Below are positions 11,842 through 24,695 of a DNA stretch of 64,000 bases, one piece after another. The position numbers were made by a program, and so were the translations under genes. The notes under the pieces are model-generated. The model searched no databases, was not told the origin of the DNA, and saw only the letters and a list, made by a program, of their open reading frames with translations. Positions within the stretch are counted from its first letter, which is position 1. Each line of letters starts with the position of its first letter. This stretch comes from Hansfordia pulvinata (taxonomy: Eukaryota > Ascomycota > Sordariomycetes > Xylariales): assembly GCA_006538405.1 (NCBI GenBank), contig BJKQ01000011.1, forward strand, positions 142,001-206,000. The letters run 5' to 3'.

Positions 11842-14456
11842 TTAGTCCTCGTCGAAGATCTGGTACGTGTTTTGCAGGATGGTGTCAACAACGCGGACTT
11901 GCCACCCGGCGTCGGCAATGTTGCTGCCGGGAGCGGTGCCCATCAGGGTCGGCCCGAAGACGATGGCGAGGTTCTGCGAGTTCATGCGGTTGGTGGCGCT
12001 TTGCTCCGTTACCCGGTTGAGGTGTAGCGTCAGGGACCGCAGGGTGGCATAGTTGGGGTCTGGCAGTTCATTGATCAGAGCGTGAAGGCTGTCGCGCCGC
12101 ACCGTCTCGTCGTCGTGCTTGGCCGCGTCAACGAAGCCCTGGTAGTGCTCGGACGTCAAGAGCGGATCTGGAAGATCACGCAGGAACTGCTTGAGAAGCC
12201 CAGCCACCCCGTTGACGTCGTGAAAGAAGTGCTCAGGGTTGCGGAAATCTAGGGTTTGCGAGTCGGGATCTGCAGTATGTTGAGTCAGCATTGGGTACGA
12301 AAACACCATGGGCATGCAGAAAACCGGGAGAGTAAAGAGGCTTACCAGTGTCAAAAAGACTCTTGAGCTTCTGCACATGGGAGGTCGAGCCCGAGAGCCT
12401 GTAAATGCCCTCCACAGTCAGACCAAAACAGTCTACTGCCTGGATGCACTGGTGGACCACCATGGGAACAGCATAGCCATCACGCTCGTAGAGACGTGTT
12501 AGAGGAACACCAAAGACTTGTCTCGATCTGCCACCGGTAGGCGGCGGCATCATCGGCGGGCCGGCTCCCGCTGCCGAGGAACCCGGCGATACCGAGCGCA
12601 GGGACGCCGCGTTGTTGGGCGCAGAGTATTGTGGGGGAGGGCTGGGACCGGTGGGCTGCCCGGGAGACTGCCTCCCCTGGAAGGGCAGTGCTCCTAGCTG
12701 TGGCGGGCCGCCAACGGGCGACATGCCCGGAGCGTTGTTGAAGCGGGACGGAGGACCGCCAAACTGTGCCGAATTCCTGACGTTCTGCTGAGCCGGCTGG
12801 GGATTCGGTTGTCCGAGCATGCCACCATGGCTAGCACTTCTCTCGTGGCTTGGTCCTGGGCCGGAGCCCGAACGGTTGGGGCCTGCCATAGGCGGGCCAA
12901 GGCTCGAGCCCGGCCCCTGAACGGGCGATGATATCGAGTCAAACCCAGTGCCACTGCGCGAGGCCATGGACCCTGGTGGGGGCGGGGGCATGGGGTCGGA
13001 TAGTTTGGGCGGCGCTTGGGCGGCCTGTGCTTGCTTGACAGACGCAAGGGCCTGCTGGGAAACGCTGGGCGGGGGGGCGAGAACCTGCGGTGGTCAGCAT
13101 TGGAGTCAGGTCAGCGAACAGGTGTTGCTTACTGGGTGGCGCTCATATTTGACCTCCGGGCCCTTCACGGGGACCCTGCTGTATTGGCTGGTGATATGAG
13201 TCTCCATGTCCTTCTTATTGTCGACGGCTTGGATGACGTCCTTCAGACTGCGGGACTGCTGCCCCGGCAGGACGGCGTTCTTGAGGGGGCTGATGACCAG
13301 ACCGTTGCTCAGTAGCAACTTCTCGTTGAAGGATGCTGTGGGGGTGTATTAGCATGAATGGCTGTCTCAGACACCACGCGCGCCATACAAGAATGCAAGG
13401 GCCGGAATGCATCACTTACCGAATTTCTGCATCTGCAAGGTGGTCCCGGCATCTATCTCTTTGACTAGATCCTGCAGAGCGCGAACGGCCTCGGGGCGCG
13501 TGGAAGCCTCCATAGTGGCCTTCTCAGACAAGAAGGCTTGCACCTTGGCCTGGTAATCCGAGTCGGCGGCTTGGGTTTTTCGCAAGAGGTCCTCCTCCTG
13601 TTGAGCCGCTGATTTGGGGCCCTTGAAGCCAAAAGTCTTCTGTTTGGCCTCGCCGGTGCGCACGCGGTCGTATTCCTCGGCCAGAGAGTCGTACTTAGCC
13701 TTGGACTTGCGCATGGCCGTCTCTACGTTGACGAGTCGGTTCTCGGCCTCAAGACCAGACTGTTTCCAAGTCTTTCGGTGCTTCTCGGTTGCGGCAGCGA
13801 TTTCGAGGAGGTCTTCGTGCATCTGGTGTAGAGACAGGGCGAATTGTGAGCCGTTTTCAGCCATGCGTTCGTGGATGGAGAGCATCTCGTCGTATGAGCG
13901 GGCGAAGGACCCCTGGCGGTGGTCGGCATGGTGAACATTCTCTTGCGTGACCTTGCATAGCTTCTTGAGCCCCCTGGCCTGGTCGTCTTCGAGAGCAGAG
14001 CGTTTCTTCAGAAAGAGGGCGAATTCCTAGCACCAGTCAGTTGCTGCAGATCGTAGTGGGAAGGCTGGGGGCAAACCTTTGCTGAGGTGACGCTCTGCTT
14101 GAGCCTGTTGAGCATAGTAGGAATACCAATCTGCCGGGCGTGTTAATGAGGACGGGTCGCTAATTGGCTCGGCAGCAGGAACCTACCTCGGAGGCAAGGA
14201 CTTCCTGGACCTGCTGAAGGACCTTGGGGTCGGTGGTCTCGGAGGATTGCGGAGGAGCGACGGGGGCGCCGGAGGGAGACCCTGTGGTATCTGGGGCGCT
14301 GGCAATGCCATCGCCGTTGGCGGGAGTGGTGGTGCGGGAAGCGGCAGCAAGAGAGTCGGTGCGATCGGGGGCTATGGGGCTCCCAGCCTCGTTGTTGTCG
14401 AGGGAGATGCCGCCATAGTCGTCGAAGTCGGGCGAGTGCCGGCTGAGGTCCGCCAT
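11842..14456 (-). CDS. RGD1: F-BAR and RhoGAP domain protein, RGD1-type
   Basis: Six exons on the minus strand (14456-14187, 14130-14077, 14026-13420, 13335-13133, 13084-12346, 12269-11842) join in phase to 766 residues. All introns have GT and AG ends. The N-terminal half (about residues 85-330) is an F-BAR-like coiled coil containing EFALFLKKRSALEDD and the GSFARSYDEML segment. A Pro/Gly/Ser-rich linker (about 400-560) follows. The RhoGAP domain (about 565-766) begins RQVFGVPL and carries the arginine finger in GIYRLSG (near Arg606) and the NLAIVFGPTL helix. This architecture matches yeast Rgd1 and its filamentous relatives, which stimulate GTP hydrolysis by Rho3/Rho4-type GTPases at growth sites and septa and bind curved membranes. 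The domain assignment is firm; orthology to RGD1 is inferred from architecture. Confidence 0.92.
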
Positions 14457-17093
14457 GGTGGGCAGACTTGGACGGCCAGGATTCCTATCTGGATGAGGGC
14501 AGCGTTGAAGGACAGCAGCCGACTATCGCATTCTTTGGCGGGGTTTAGGCGTGAGCGAAAAGGGCGCGCAGTCGGGCAGGACGATGGAGCCTCGCGTGGG
14601 TGGGCGGCTCGCGAAGGCGCGCGATCGAATTTAGTGTTGGCGTGGATTTGAGAGCAGCCGGGCGCGCGAGAAAGCAATACAGCTGGTGTCGAGAGCTGGC
14701 GTGGCGTGAATGGAACCGGCCACTGAGGAGGCAGTCAGTCGTATGTTCGCGGGGCCTCGGGGGTTGGTTCGGACCGGTGCAGCAGGTGGGCGCGTCGTGG
14801 AGCACGGAAGACAACGGGGTCGACCGCAGCCTCTGGTAGGAAACGTGGGCAATGTCGTGAGAGAGGCGAGGGCGGGCTCCTCGACTCGGCGGTGGTGAAG
14901 GGGAGAGTCGACCGGCGGAGGCGACGTCGAGGTTGGACGCCGGAGGTTTGGCCTTACCTCATGTACAGTACCGCAGTGAAGGTACCCGGGCTGCTCTGCT
15001 TCGGTGTCGTCCAGTCGGAGGTGGGTACCTCCTAACAGCCTGAAGCCTGGAGGTGGTTTGCAGGCACTTGCTGTACCTATTGCAGCAGAAAGTGGGTTTA
15101 GGACCAGTGCGGTAGTGTTGGGCCCGGTGGCCCGCTGCCGGTCGCCTGTGTGCCTGTGCATAGGGAAGAACCCAACTCTGGCAGCACCACTGGACCCGAC
15201 TTGTAACCTTCTGTAGTGGAGGTACAGGTGGTCGTGCGTACTCGTAGCCGTTGGAGATCCATCCGATACGAATACAGCGAACAAACGTGTGCGACTTGTG
15301 GGGTCGACAGGTACTCGTACCAACCCATCAGTGCCCCGTCGATGAACACCCTCTCACGCCCTCGGTACCTACCTTACTTGGGCCGACGCCCGTTCCATTC
15401 CCAGGTCGAATGTACCGATCTCCGGCCAAGGACACCCATGGATGAGTCTCCTGTTGCCGAAGACGCGCGCGCAAGTTGAGGCCGGCGAGGTTTGATCGTT
15501 GTGCAGGCACAGGGCAAGGCAGGCGCAAAGGTAATGAATTCGCTTAGGAGACATTGTCACACTCTGGGCTGGGTTTCGTGCGACCATTGGCGGCCCTCGC
15601 CTTTCGAATGCCGGCCTTCAATGTTGAGGACCGGTCCGGTCTCTGTACCGACATACTGGCAAAGCCGAGCCGCCGCCCAGCAGCCGACAAACGCCCTGTC
15701 CAACATCACCGTGACGGCTTGCATGTTTGCCAACATGGGAACAGAACCTTGAACGGCGCCCAACTTACACCACGGTTCTGTCCGCGTCACCCACCTACCC
15801 AAGACCCAACGACCAAAGACGCCACGTTGGAGCCGGGCCCGCGCGTAGCCCCGCCTCGTATCCCACGGGACTTCCAAGTATAGGTTCTCGGGTCTTCCCT
15901 CGTCTGAGAACCGCGCTCCTGCAAGCAACGCCCGGCGGCGGATGCGTACTCGCTGGAATGCGTGACCTGTCGCGACCCCCGAAGAGCCTCAAGCCGACCG
16001 GGGGTTCTGCTGCTTCATGTACCCGTGCATCCTGGTACCAAGCTGTCATCAGTGCCCAGTACCCGTCTGCGGCGGCCTGCCGGTGCATACACGGGGGGGC
16101 CTCCCGTCGCTGAGGTCAACAAGCATCCTCAGTCGCGCGCGCGCATCAGGTCAGTGTCGAGCCAACGCCGACGCGGCCATCGTGGCTGTGCCCCCCAGAA
16201 ATGGAAATCGAAACAGAATACCCCCTGACCTAAGCAAGCGAGCGAGTCTAGCGTAAACTGGCATTCCCGGCTCGCACGGGGCCGAATGATCCAAGCTTTT
16301 TACTCCGTAACTCTTTAGCTGTCTTGGAACCTAATACATTGCCCTGTTCAGCTGGAGACTCATCTTTCCATCATGTCATCAAGACTACTGACATCGTCTG
16401 CAAAAGGCTCAACGCCAGCCTGGACCCCACAAGTCTGCCGCTCAGTACGAGTGCGTGTTGTTGGGCGAGGCGGCACCTTCTGTAAATGCAATCCCGGATT
16501 TGCGAGGCACAAGCGATAAGTACCTCGGCCAAGTCACACGGTCCCAATCGCTCGCGCCCCTGTCGCATGGTTTGGGCAACGCGACAGAGCTGAGGTACTC
16601 AGGGGAGCAACTGTGAGGTCTGGTAGCCTGGTAATCTGGATCACACAGCCGCGTGTCCATCCATCATCAAGACACCGTTGCTGCGCGGCCTGGAAACGCT
16701 TGGGGGCCGCATCCCCTTCAACGACATAGGCAAAGCGGAAATATGCTGACATGCCTTTCGCGTTCAGGAAATAGAAAGCTTAAATGGCGCAGTCTTTGTC
16801 CCTCCTTATATCAAATCAGTCATGTATCGATGCAAGTCCACATAGATCTCTATTGGTAGCTACCGTGTTGGCTATCATAAGCTTTGTTCAACAATGGCCT
16901 AAAGATCCGGCCACGTTTCTGGTTAGATACAATGCGCAGTAAATACGAAAGACGGATCTCAAAGTTTTGATTAAATACAGGGAATATTGGTATGTGCCCA
17001 AATCACCAGACTCCTTTGATGCGGGATATCATAATACAGGGAAGAAGTGTGAATCGACCAATACAATTTCATCAAGTCGAGAAACAGAAAGGC
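14457..17093. other. intergenic, no gene seen
   Basis: About 2.6 kb with only unsupported open frames. The first 500 bases are probably the promoter and leader of the minus-strand RhoGAP gene. TACTCGTA copies lie at 15239-15246 and 15312-15319. Confidence 0.45.
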
Positions 17094-20000
17094 TTAATTC
17101 CAGATAGGCACCCTTTTGTAGGATGGTGAGTTGTAGCTGTGGAGCACCCGATACGGAGCCGAATTGCCATGCTCGTCGCGATGGCTAGACCCGTGCCGGG
17201 AGTGACGCCGGGAGTTGTGATGTGGTCTGGAGGACGATCCACTCCGTCTGTGGCTTGATTGCTTCGGGAGCTGCAGCTCATCTGGCATCATGGAGGGCGA
17301 GTAGAATCCTTTGCCTTGAGGATCTTCCAGCTGAATCGGTTCATGATGTCCACTAGTGGAAGACCCATACCCCGAGTCTCGGGTTCGTCTCGACGCAGAC
17401 ATAAGTTGCGAATCGGTAGAACATGTATCGCTCTGACTAGAGACCGAGTCCTTCCTGCTGTATTTGGAAGGTTTCCAGGAATAGGAATGACCGTGATCAG
17501 TCTGCACACCCCAATCAGGCACCCTGTACTGCCCAGCTCTGGTTCGAAGAGTCCAAGAGCGACGCGTCCCTGAAGATGCAGCAGGCGCGAGACCCAACGG
17601 GTTGCTTTCTTGTGCAAATTCCTCAAAGTCCGAGGTTGGCGGCTTGTAAGCTTCGAAGCCAGCAGATTTCGCGGTCATGGGGTAGCTGTAGATTCCCTCG
17701 CGACTGGGTTTCCTGGAAGGCTGGGGCCTTTCTTGTGGCTCAAATTCCTTAGGCGGCGTAGAGTGAGATCGCTGAGAGGACGAGACGAAGTGACTGCCGC
17801 TACCTGCTTGGTAATTGACGGGTGGACTTCTGGCTCCCCGTTCGTCAGTTGACACATCAAAATACCCAGGCGAGGATGTTCCGTTGACAGCGTCCATGGA
17901 TGGAGCTACAGGCAGAGGCTTGATATGTAGCGAGTCGAGCGGCGATGTCGGCGCGGAGGAGTACGATGATGAGGCGGTCGAATATCGACTATATGCTGAT
18001 TGGTGGCTGGCGCCTCGACTGCAGCCTTGTCCCAGTGCACTTCCCACTCCCTCAAGCTCGTACACCATGTCGCCATGGTCAGAGGCCGTCCTGTCGAATG
18101 AAAATCGAACGGGGTTTTGGCTGAGTGGCCCCCTGCAATTGTCGATTCTGTGAAGTTGCTTGTTGGATTCATGTCTTCCGTACTCGACCGGGTCAAAACG
18201 ACCGGCTCTTGAACCTTTCGATTCAATCTTTGAGTCAATAGTCGGGTAGTCAGCGTCTTGCAGCGAATGGACCATCACGCTTCCGGCTGAATTGACTCTG
18301 CCAAGCCCCCTAACCCCGGCCTTCTCTTTTTGGGGCGATGGGAATTTCGGGTCTGCCCCAGGGCGAGTGAAAGTGCCAGTATGCTCGCGCAACTTGGCTT
18401 CTGCGATGTTTGGAATGGGGGGGATCTGTTCGTCCATGGATGGATGTGTCGCGTGAACTGTGAGCGAGGATTTAGAGCCACCGAGGAACTTTTGAAACTT
18501 GCTCTGCTTTTTGGGACTCGCAATGGTGAGACCAGTTGGGGAAAGAGGACTTCTCTGACTGAGCTGGTTGGCAACGCTGTAGTCTGGGTCATCTGTCTGG
18601 GAACGGCGTCTCATGATGATGAAGTTGCTCGTAAATTGTTTGAAGGGCGCGGTCGCATCTTGCAGACGTGAGGCGGAGCGAGGAGAAGCGAGGGTGTGAG
18701 CGGCGTCCGAAGCAGCCCGGTCTTTTCTGGGGACGGGTGGTCCTTTGCCACGCTTGACGCTCTTCAGCGGTGCCGGCGGGACTTGAAGCGGCGGAAGCTC
18801 CGGTCGTTTGGGCTGCACAGATCTCTCAGCGCCAGGGATCCCGAACGGAGCGTCATCGGGGGCTGGCTGCTTCATGGAAAAGGACCGGAGGGAAGCACTC
18901 GAGCTGTATCCCGAATCGGCTTTGGCAAGAGACTTCGGAGAGTCTTGTGGTGTGGAACCAGCCACTACTCCGCTGTCGGCCCTGTGTAGTTGAGCAGGCC
19001 TCTCGGGATTCGGCGGCAGGGACTTGGCATATAGGTCATGACGAACATCGAGGACCTCGGGCGAACCCTCGTCCTCGAACAGCTCATCCTCCACTGCCGA
19101 GTTTTTGGTCGCCACTTGCAATTCTGCGAAGCCTGAATCACAATAGCTTTGGATGATTGCCGGAGAGTAAGGCGGGTTGGCTGGCAGCTCCGGAAGGTCC
19201 CTGCTGATTGAATGTTGCAGGCCTGAGCTGCCAAGGCGCCGGTGAGGCGTCGACAGTGACCGGGCATGGGCGTTGCGTGGTGGTGTGTGACTGCCGGGGA
19301 CCCCGAGCATTTGGCCAAACCCGGACACTGGCTCGGGGTTGACGTAATCACACCTGTCCGGAGTGCTGCACCTTGACTCAGATGCTAGGCTGGGCTCTGG
19401 GCTGCCATTGGTTATGCGCAGAGTGCCAAGTTTGAAAGCCCCAATCTGTTTGTACTCTGTCTCAGACGGGGTAACGGCGCGTGCAATGGAGTCCGGGTCC
19501 GCTGCGAACGATGGCGGGACGAAGCTTGCGGCGGGCTGGCTGGAACCTCCGACGAATGGCTCTTGAACAATTGGCGGCGACAGGAATGCAGCAACTGCAT
19601 CATCGCGAGGGGGAGCCTCGCGAGGCGAGACTGGTATCCCCGCACGGGTGGCCAGGCCGGGGATTTGGAACGACCTTCTTCTCATTGGGGTGTACAGTGT
19701 TAGATCCGAGGTCGCCCGTGGAAGGGATGTTGGCGGATCAGCCGTCGGTTGGTACTGAGCCGAGCTTCTGCGACCAGCCGATCGTTCCTCTGGCTCCTCT
19801 GCTAGATTCAGCAACCTCTTTGCTTCATAAGATGTGAGGTTGTAGTTGAGAGACTTGCGCGAGCCAGGTTGAAGAAGGCCATTACTGAAGCTGTCAGCCT
19901 GGGCAATCGAAGAACGTGGGCGTCTGGGGCTTACACTTGGCGGTTCTTCCCTAATGCCTCAGATGCGACCATGTGAAAAGAGTCCATCCGGCTTGGTAGG

Positions 20001-20271
20001 GGGGGGTTAGACCTTGGTCTTTGTCGTTGGATCCATTAGGCTCGATGCAGGCCTGCTCAGCATCTGCGATATCTTGCTCGGTCCCTTCTTCTGCCGTAAC
20101 TTGGCCAGCCAGCGGTAGCGGCTCCAGAAAAGACAACTGTCGGGTTGGCTCGTGATTGGGGTTTGGGCTGAGTAGGCCTGGGGTGCCTGGGTTTCCGATC
20201 CGGGGCTTGGTGAGTTTTTGAATGCCTCTAGGACCCTTCTCGGGAACCTCGGAGGACTGCACGTTGCCCAT
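17094..20271 (-). CDS. large disordered fungal protein, probably N-myristoylated
   Basis: Exon 1 (20271-20013) begins MGNVQSSEVP. Gly2 followed by Ser6 fits the N-myristoylation consensus MGxxxS. A long second exon runs to the stop at 17094. The best in-phase join is an intron 20012-19958 with donor GTCTAA and the unusual acceptor GAG, giving about 1040 residues; this junction is uncertain. A motif SRKSLNYNLTSYEAKRLLNL lies soon after the join. The rest is rich in Ser, Pro, Arg and Gly, with no enzymatic domain visible, and ends in a basic His/Arg/Ser tail (RRHSRHGSSHRDE) followed by a tyrosine-containing end, YKRVPIWN. It resembles conserved fungal proteins of unknown function. Membrane tethering is an inference from the N-terminus. 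The long open frame and non-random composition make it a real gene; the role is unknown. Confidence 0.75.
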
Positions 20272-23200
20272 GGCCGCAGAGCAAACGCGTGGTGTTGCTA
20301 AGCCTCAAATGCAAGGTCCATGTCACTCAGCCCTAGCCCTTTGGCGAGCTGGAGCGGGAGCGAGCCGACAAGGATCACGGTCCTGATTGGGGTGATGGCG
20401 ACTTAAAGTTGGCGCGTGAACAGCAGAAGTCCAATGTCGGCCAGGCGCAGGATTGTGGCGATGTAGGGTTAAGCAGGCGAGCCGGGAGGAGAGGAGGAAG
20501 GAAGGTCTGCAGCGGGGTGCAGGGCAGAAGAATGCAGCCGGCGGCAGGCAGGAGGAGAAGCAGCAGACAGACGGAAGCAGGCGATCGGCGACGTCTCTGA
20601 ACAGACTGTCAGTGGGTTCGCAAGCGAGCAGCGCGTCTCTAGTCCACGACCATCTGTCTTGCCTGAGTCAAATGGCTGCTTCTCGAGGGGGAGAGGCTTG
20701 GGGAGAGGAAAGACGGCGGAAGTGGCGTGTATAGCGTCTAATAGGAAACGAACGGCCCTTCTGGCGTGGAGCTTTGGCTGGTCCAAGCGGTCATCTGCTC
20801 GTCAGACGGTCCAGCAGCATGCGGGCAGGGATGGGCCAGCAGGCAGATATTGCAAGGTGCGGTGGCCGTGCAGGAAGCTGGCCAAGACGGGAGCGTGGGT
20901 CGTCCGGACGGCGAGGCGACGAAGAGTTTGCGACGAGGCGAGGACGAGTCTGAGAATGTATGGAGAGGACCATGCTCCGCCTGGCGGGGTGGAACTGTGG
21001 GCTCGTGTGGTGCCAGTATAGTTGCGTCGACGGGAGTCAAGACAGCAGACCGACACAGACAGGCAGAGGCAGAGGCAAAGGCGCACTTTCGGATGGGCGT
21101 GTGAGGCGACGATCTCCCACCCAAGACGACGCGGGTCTCTGGGTGGTGACGGCGCCGACCCGGATCTGAATCTACGCCGGTCTGCGCCTTCCCCATCTGC
21201 TGCCATGCTGACTCGCCGTTCCTGCTCTGCTGTGCTTTCCATCCACTGGCAAGGCAATGGTGTGGTGATCGGCCTGGTGCTCGCAAACTTGGTTGCTCGC
21301 GCCTGCCGTGCGTGCGTGCGTGCCTGCATGGACTCTGCGCGCCTGCCTTGCGAGGGCGACCAACCTGTGTGCCCCGTACGGTGTATCCGTAATGGGGCTA
21401 AAATCGAGATCTGGGGTAGGGTCTACAGGCGAGGTACTTGGGGCGCCAATGCGAAACATTCACCCGCGCATGGGGTTTGCCAGCTCCATGCGTGGGCAGC
21501 CAGTGGCATTCTGCCAGCCCGCGACCCCGCCCAAGTCCCCCTCGAGTCCCCGTCACAGTGAGCAGCATGAGCCGGGTGGGGCGCGGCCCTAGTCGGATCC
21601 TTGCCGCAGACCCCTACCACACGATGTATCTCACCCCAACGAGAACCACCTAGAGATACAACCGTGGATCACCCGCTATCCGGCGCCGCGGGCCTGGAGT
21701 GCTGGCCCACCGCTGCTACCTTAGCCGCGCGGTGGCGTCCATCCAAGCTCATGTTGCCTCCTCCTTTGCCCAGCGCTCCCCGCTGCTCGGCGGCCATTTT
21801 CACCTTGGTATCTCCATCTTGGCATCCTCGCCATGGGTGAACTGTGGCAACAAACTGGCGTGTTGGCAATTCATTGGACGCAATTTCATTCAGGATCCGA
21901 GCGGACTCACCATCGTCAGCCCCAGGCCCAGACGCCATCGACCTGCTCCGGACCTTCATCCTCGACAGCTTACGACGAACGCGGACGATGATCCGGCCGA
22001 GCCAGTCAGTCGCCTTGCCAGCATCAGTCCCTCTCCCTCTAAGGGCACAAGCAGGAGCACCAGCACCAGCACCCGAACCTGGGCATGGTGGGTCACCGCC
22101 AACTCATGCTGGCCGGCTAGGGCTGGTCCCGGATGACCCGTCGCCAGGAGCCGGCAAGATCCCTTGGTTCTAGTCGCAATGGGCAAGACGGGCCCGCTCG
22201 TGGCCGGCGGTTTCAGACATCTCAGCAGCAAGAGCAGACCAGAGGCGTGATGTGGACTGCCTCGCAGCCAATCCCGCCTGAGCGACCGTCTTGCTTCTCC
22301 CCCACCTGCGCCACTCACCTGCGCGCAGGTCCCAGGCGCAAATGCCAATTCGAGGTGAGCGGATCGCCGCCAGATCTGATCCATTCCAGCAGGCCCGCTT
22401 GGTCACTGCGGCCGGCCTCATTTCTTCACCATTACGCATGCATCGCTAACCCGCTCAACTCGTGCGGTCGGGCCTCGGCTTGGGAGGTGCAACACTCGCG
22501 CGTTGCCCACAGCTCCCAGCAAGCAGGCAGCCTCCAGGGATCACGCCCTGGCAGCCCGCGCTTCGCGTAATACACCCTCAGCATTGACATTGGCGACGCA
22601 GGTCCAATCAATCGGGCTCGACTGAAGGCGATTCGGCACACCGACGTCATCAACTCCCGCTTTCATCCTGTACAACTGATTGTTTCATAATTTGCAGACA
22701 GTATGACGGGAGCCACCGTGCTGCCAGCCAACCATCGTCGACCTGCCGCAATGGGAACCATGACTCGGCCGCCGGATTCTCGACGCGTGTCGACACTGGC
22801 GTCTGCCCACAGCTGCGCGTGCGTGGCCCGCCAAGCAGGCCATTGAGAGCAACAGCCCGCGTCTGCACCTGCAGGCATGTGCGGCACGTAAAGGAACAGC
22901 GGTCAATGGCCACCTGCCTTGTCTGTTCGATCGTCGACCGCGATCAGTGAGAGGCTGGGGATCAGCTAGCGGGTGGCTGATCTTGTTCGGCCGTCGACAG
23001 ACCGTGGCGATACGACGTCGACGCAAGCCGTCTTACACTCACCACTCTCGCGGGCGTCGTATCGTCGCAAGCTGACTCCTCACTGCGAGTGCACCACGCC
23101 CACGTCAAGAGCCACTGCCCCCACAACGTCAGTAACCTTGTCGCCGCTCACCGAAACTCTAATTTAGGCGCAATGCAGGCTGCGAGGCAACCGCGTGACG

Positions 23201-24695
23201 GCGGGGAGCCCGGCGTTTTCCCAGAGGACTACCCTGGATAGTCCCAACGGTATACTGTTTGTGGCGTGGGGGCCGCTTGAAGAGACTCGACGGTGTTATT
23301 ATCCGTAGGTCGCAAACGGGTCAGGTGCTTTCAGTACTGACCTTGCCTGCGTGCGGAACAGCCGCCTGGTCGCTGGCATGCTCGCGAGAGAGCCCAGCCA
23401 CATATCAGAGACATGCGCCCAGACAGCGAGGTCGTATCACTTGGGCGTGCGTTATCAACGCAGGCTATACTCATACTCGGGCCATCCACGCATCACAAGC
23501 CGCCGAGTGCAGTTGATTGATTTCCCTCAGAAACAGGGTTCTAGCATGGCACCCGGCAATCGAAAGTTGGCGGCGCCCCTGTCCTTTGGGTGCTCGCTTG
23601 CCCGATCCGGCCACGTTCAGATTAAAGGGCTGTCAACGCCCCCCTGCCGCCCATGCTCACCCAGACCGCCCAAGATCTCGTCTCCTCTATAGTTCCCGAC
23701 GTCACCACTCGGCTGATAGCGACGAGATGTCTATGCTGATGCGACGCCGGGCGAGATTGTCCGCAATTATGCATCCGTAGGCCGGCACCAGAGCGTTCCG
23801 AACTTTGTCGGAAGATGCGCATGTTGGTGATAATTGGGGGCTGCTCCGAAAAAACTTTGGCCAGTCGAGCAAGGCCGCGCCGAGGCAGATTCGAGTCGGG
23901 TTCGGAAATAGGACACGAGTCTGCGCGTCGACCTTCGGGTCTTCGGAATAAGGGCACGTTGACGTCTGAGGTGCCAATCTCCCGTTGCTATTCTGGCCTC
24001 AATGCGACGAGAATAGAAAGCACACGCCCGCAGCCCGTGCGTCGGGAGGGGGGAGGGGGGTGATGTCTGGAAGATTGTACAGGCAAGCAACCCCTTGCCT
24101 CGGCGCCGCTGGATCTAGGAGCTGTGACCAACGCTGGTGAGCCTCACATTTTCTTTTCTGTCCTTGTTAGTCGGCGAGCTGAGGCCAGGCGGGCATTTGC
24201 AGTTTATGCGCTGGTCTCGCCGGCGCCAAGCGGTGGTGAGCATCGCAGTGGTGGGCTGCTTGCTGTACGATACGAGTGGTCGCCGGCAAGGGGTGACTTC
24301 TCGGGGATACGGACCAAGGTTGTATGAAAATCGGGAGGTTTACTAGGAGTGGGCAGAAGGAGACGATGATGTTGGCGGTGACGCAGGTGGATTGCCTCTA
24401 TCATGGCTGGTCAATGACAGCGTCTTGAATGTCCCCAGACTCTGGGGATGCTGCAAAGATGGTACAGACGAAGTGGTGAGGGCATTCAGCAGTGGTGAGG
24501 GCATTGGCGCGGGCTGCCACTCGGCGAGTTACAGTGGTTGTCGCCGCAGTCGCCACCCGAGCGCGCTGCGCTGTCTGTAGGTAGCCACTCCACCTTTTTT
24601 CTCCCCTTCTTTTCCGCCCTGCCCTCGAAAATGCCGTGGCGGGGCTGTTTCACGCACCACACCTCCGCCCCTTCAACGCCCCGTCTTCCCCCGCC
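20272..24695. other. intergenic, no gene seen
   Basis: About 4.4 kb with no supported gene on either strand. Open frames are numerous because the DNA is GC-rich, but none has a domain, a repeat pattern or conserved motifs. No TACTCGTA copies were noticed here, unlike other gaps. The left end probably holds the promoter of the minus-strand gene ending at 20271. Confidence 0.45.
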
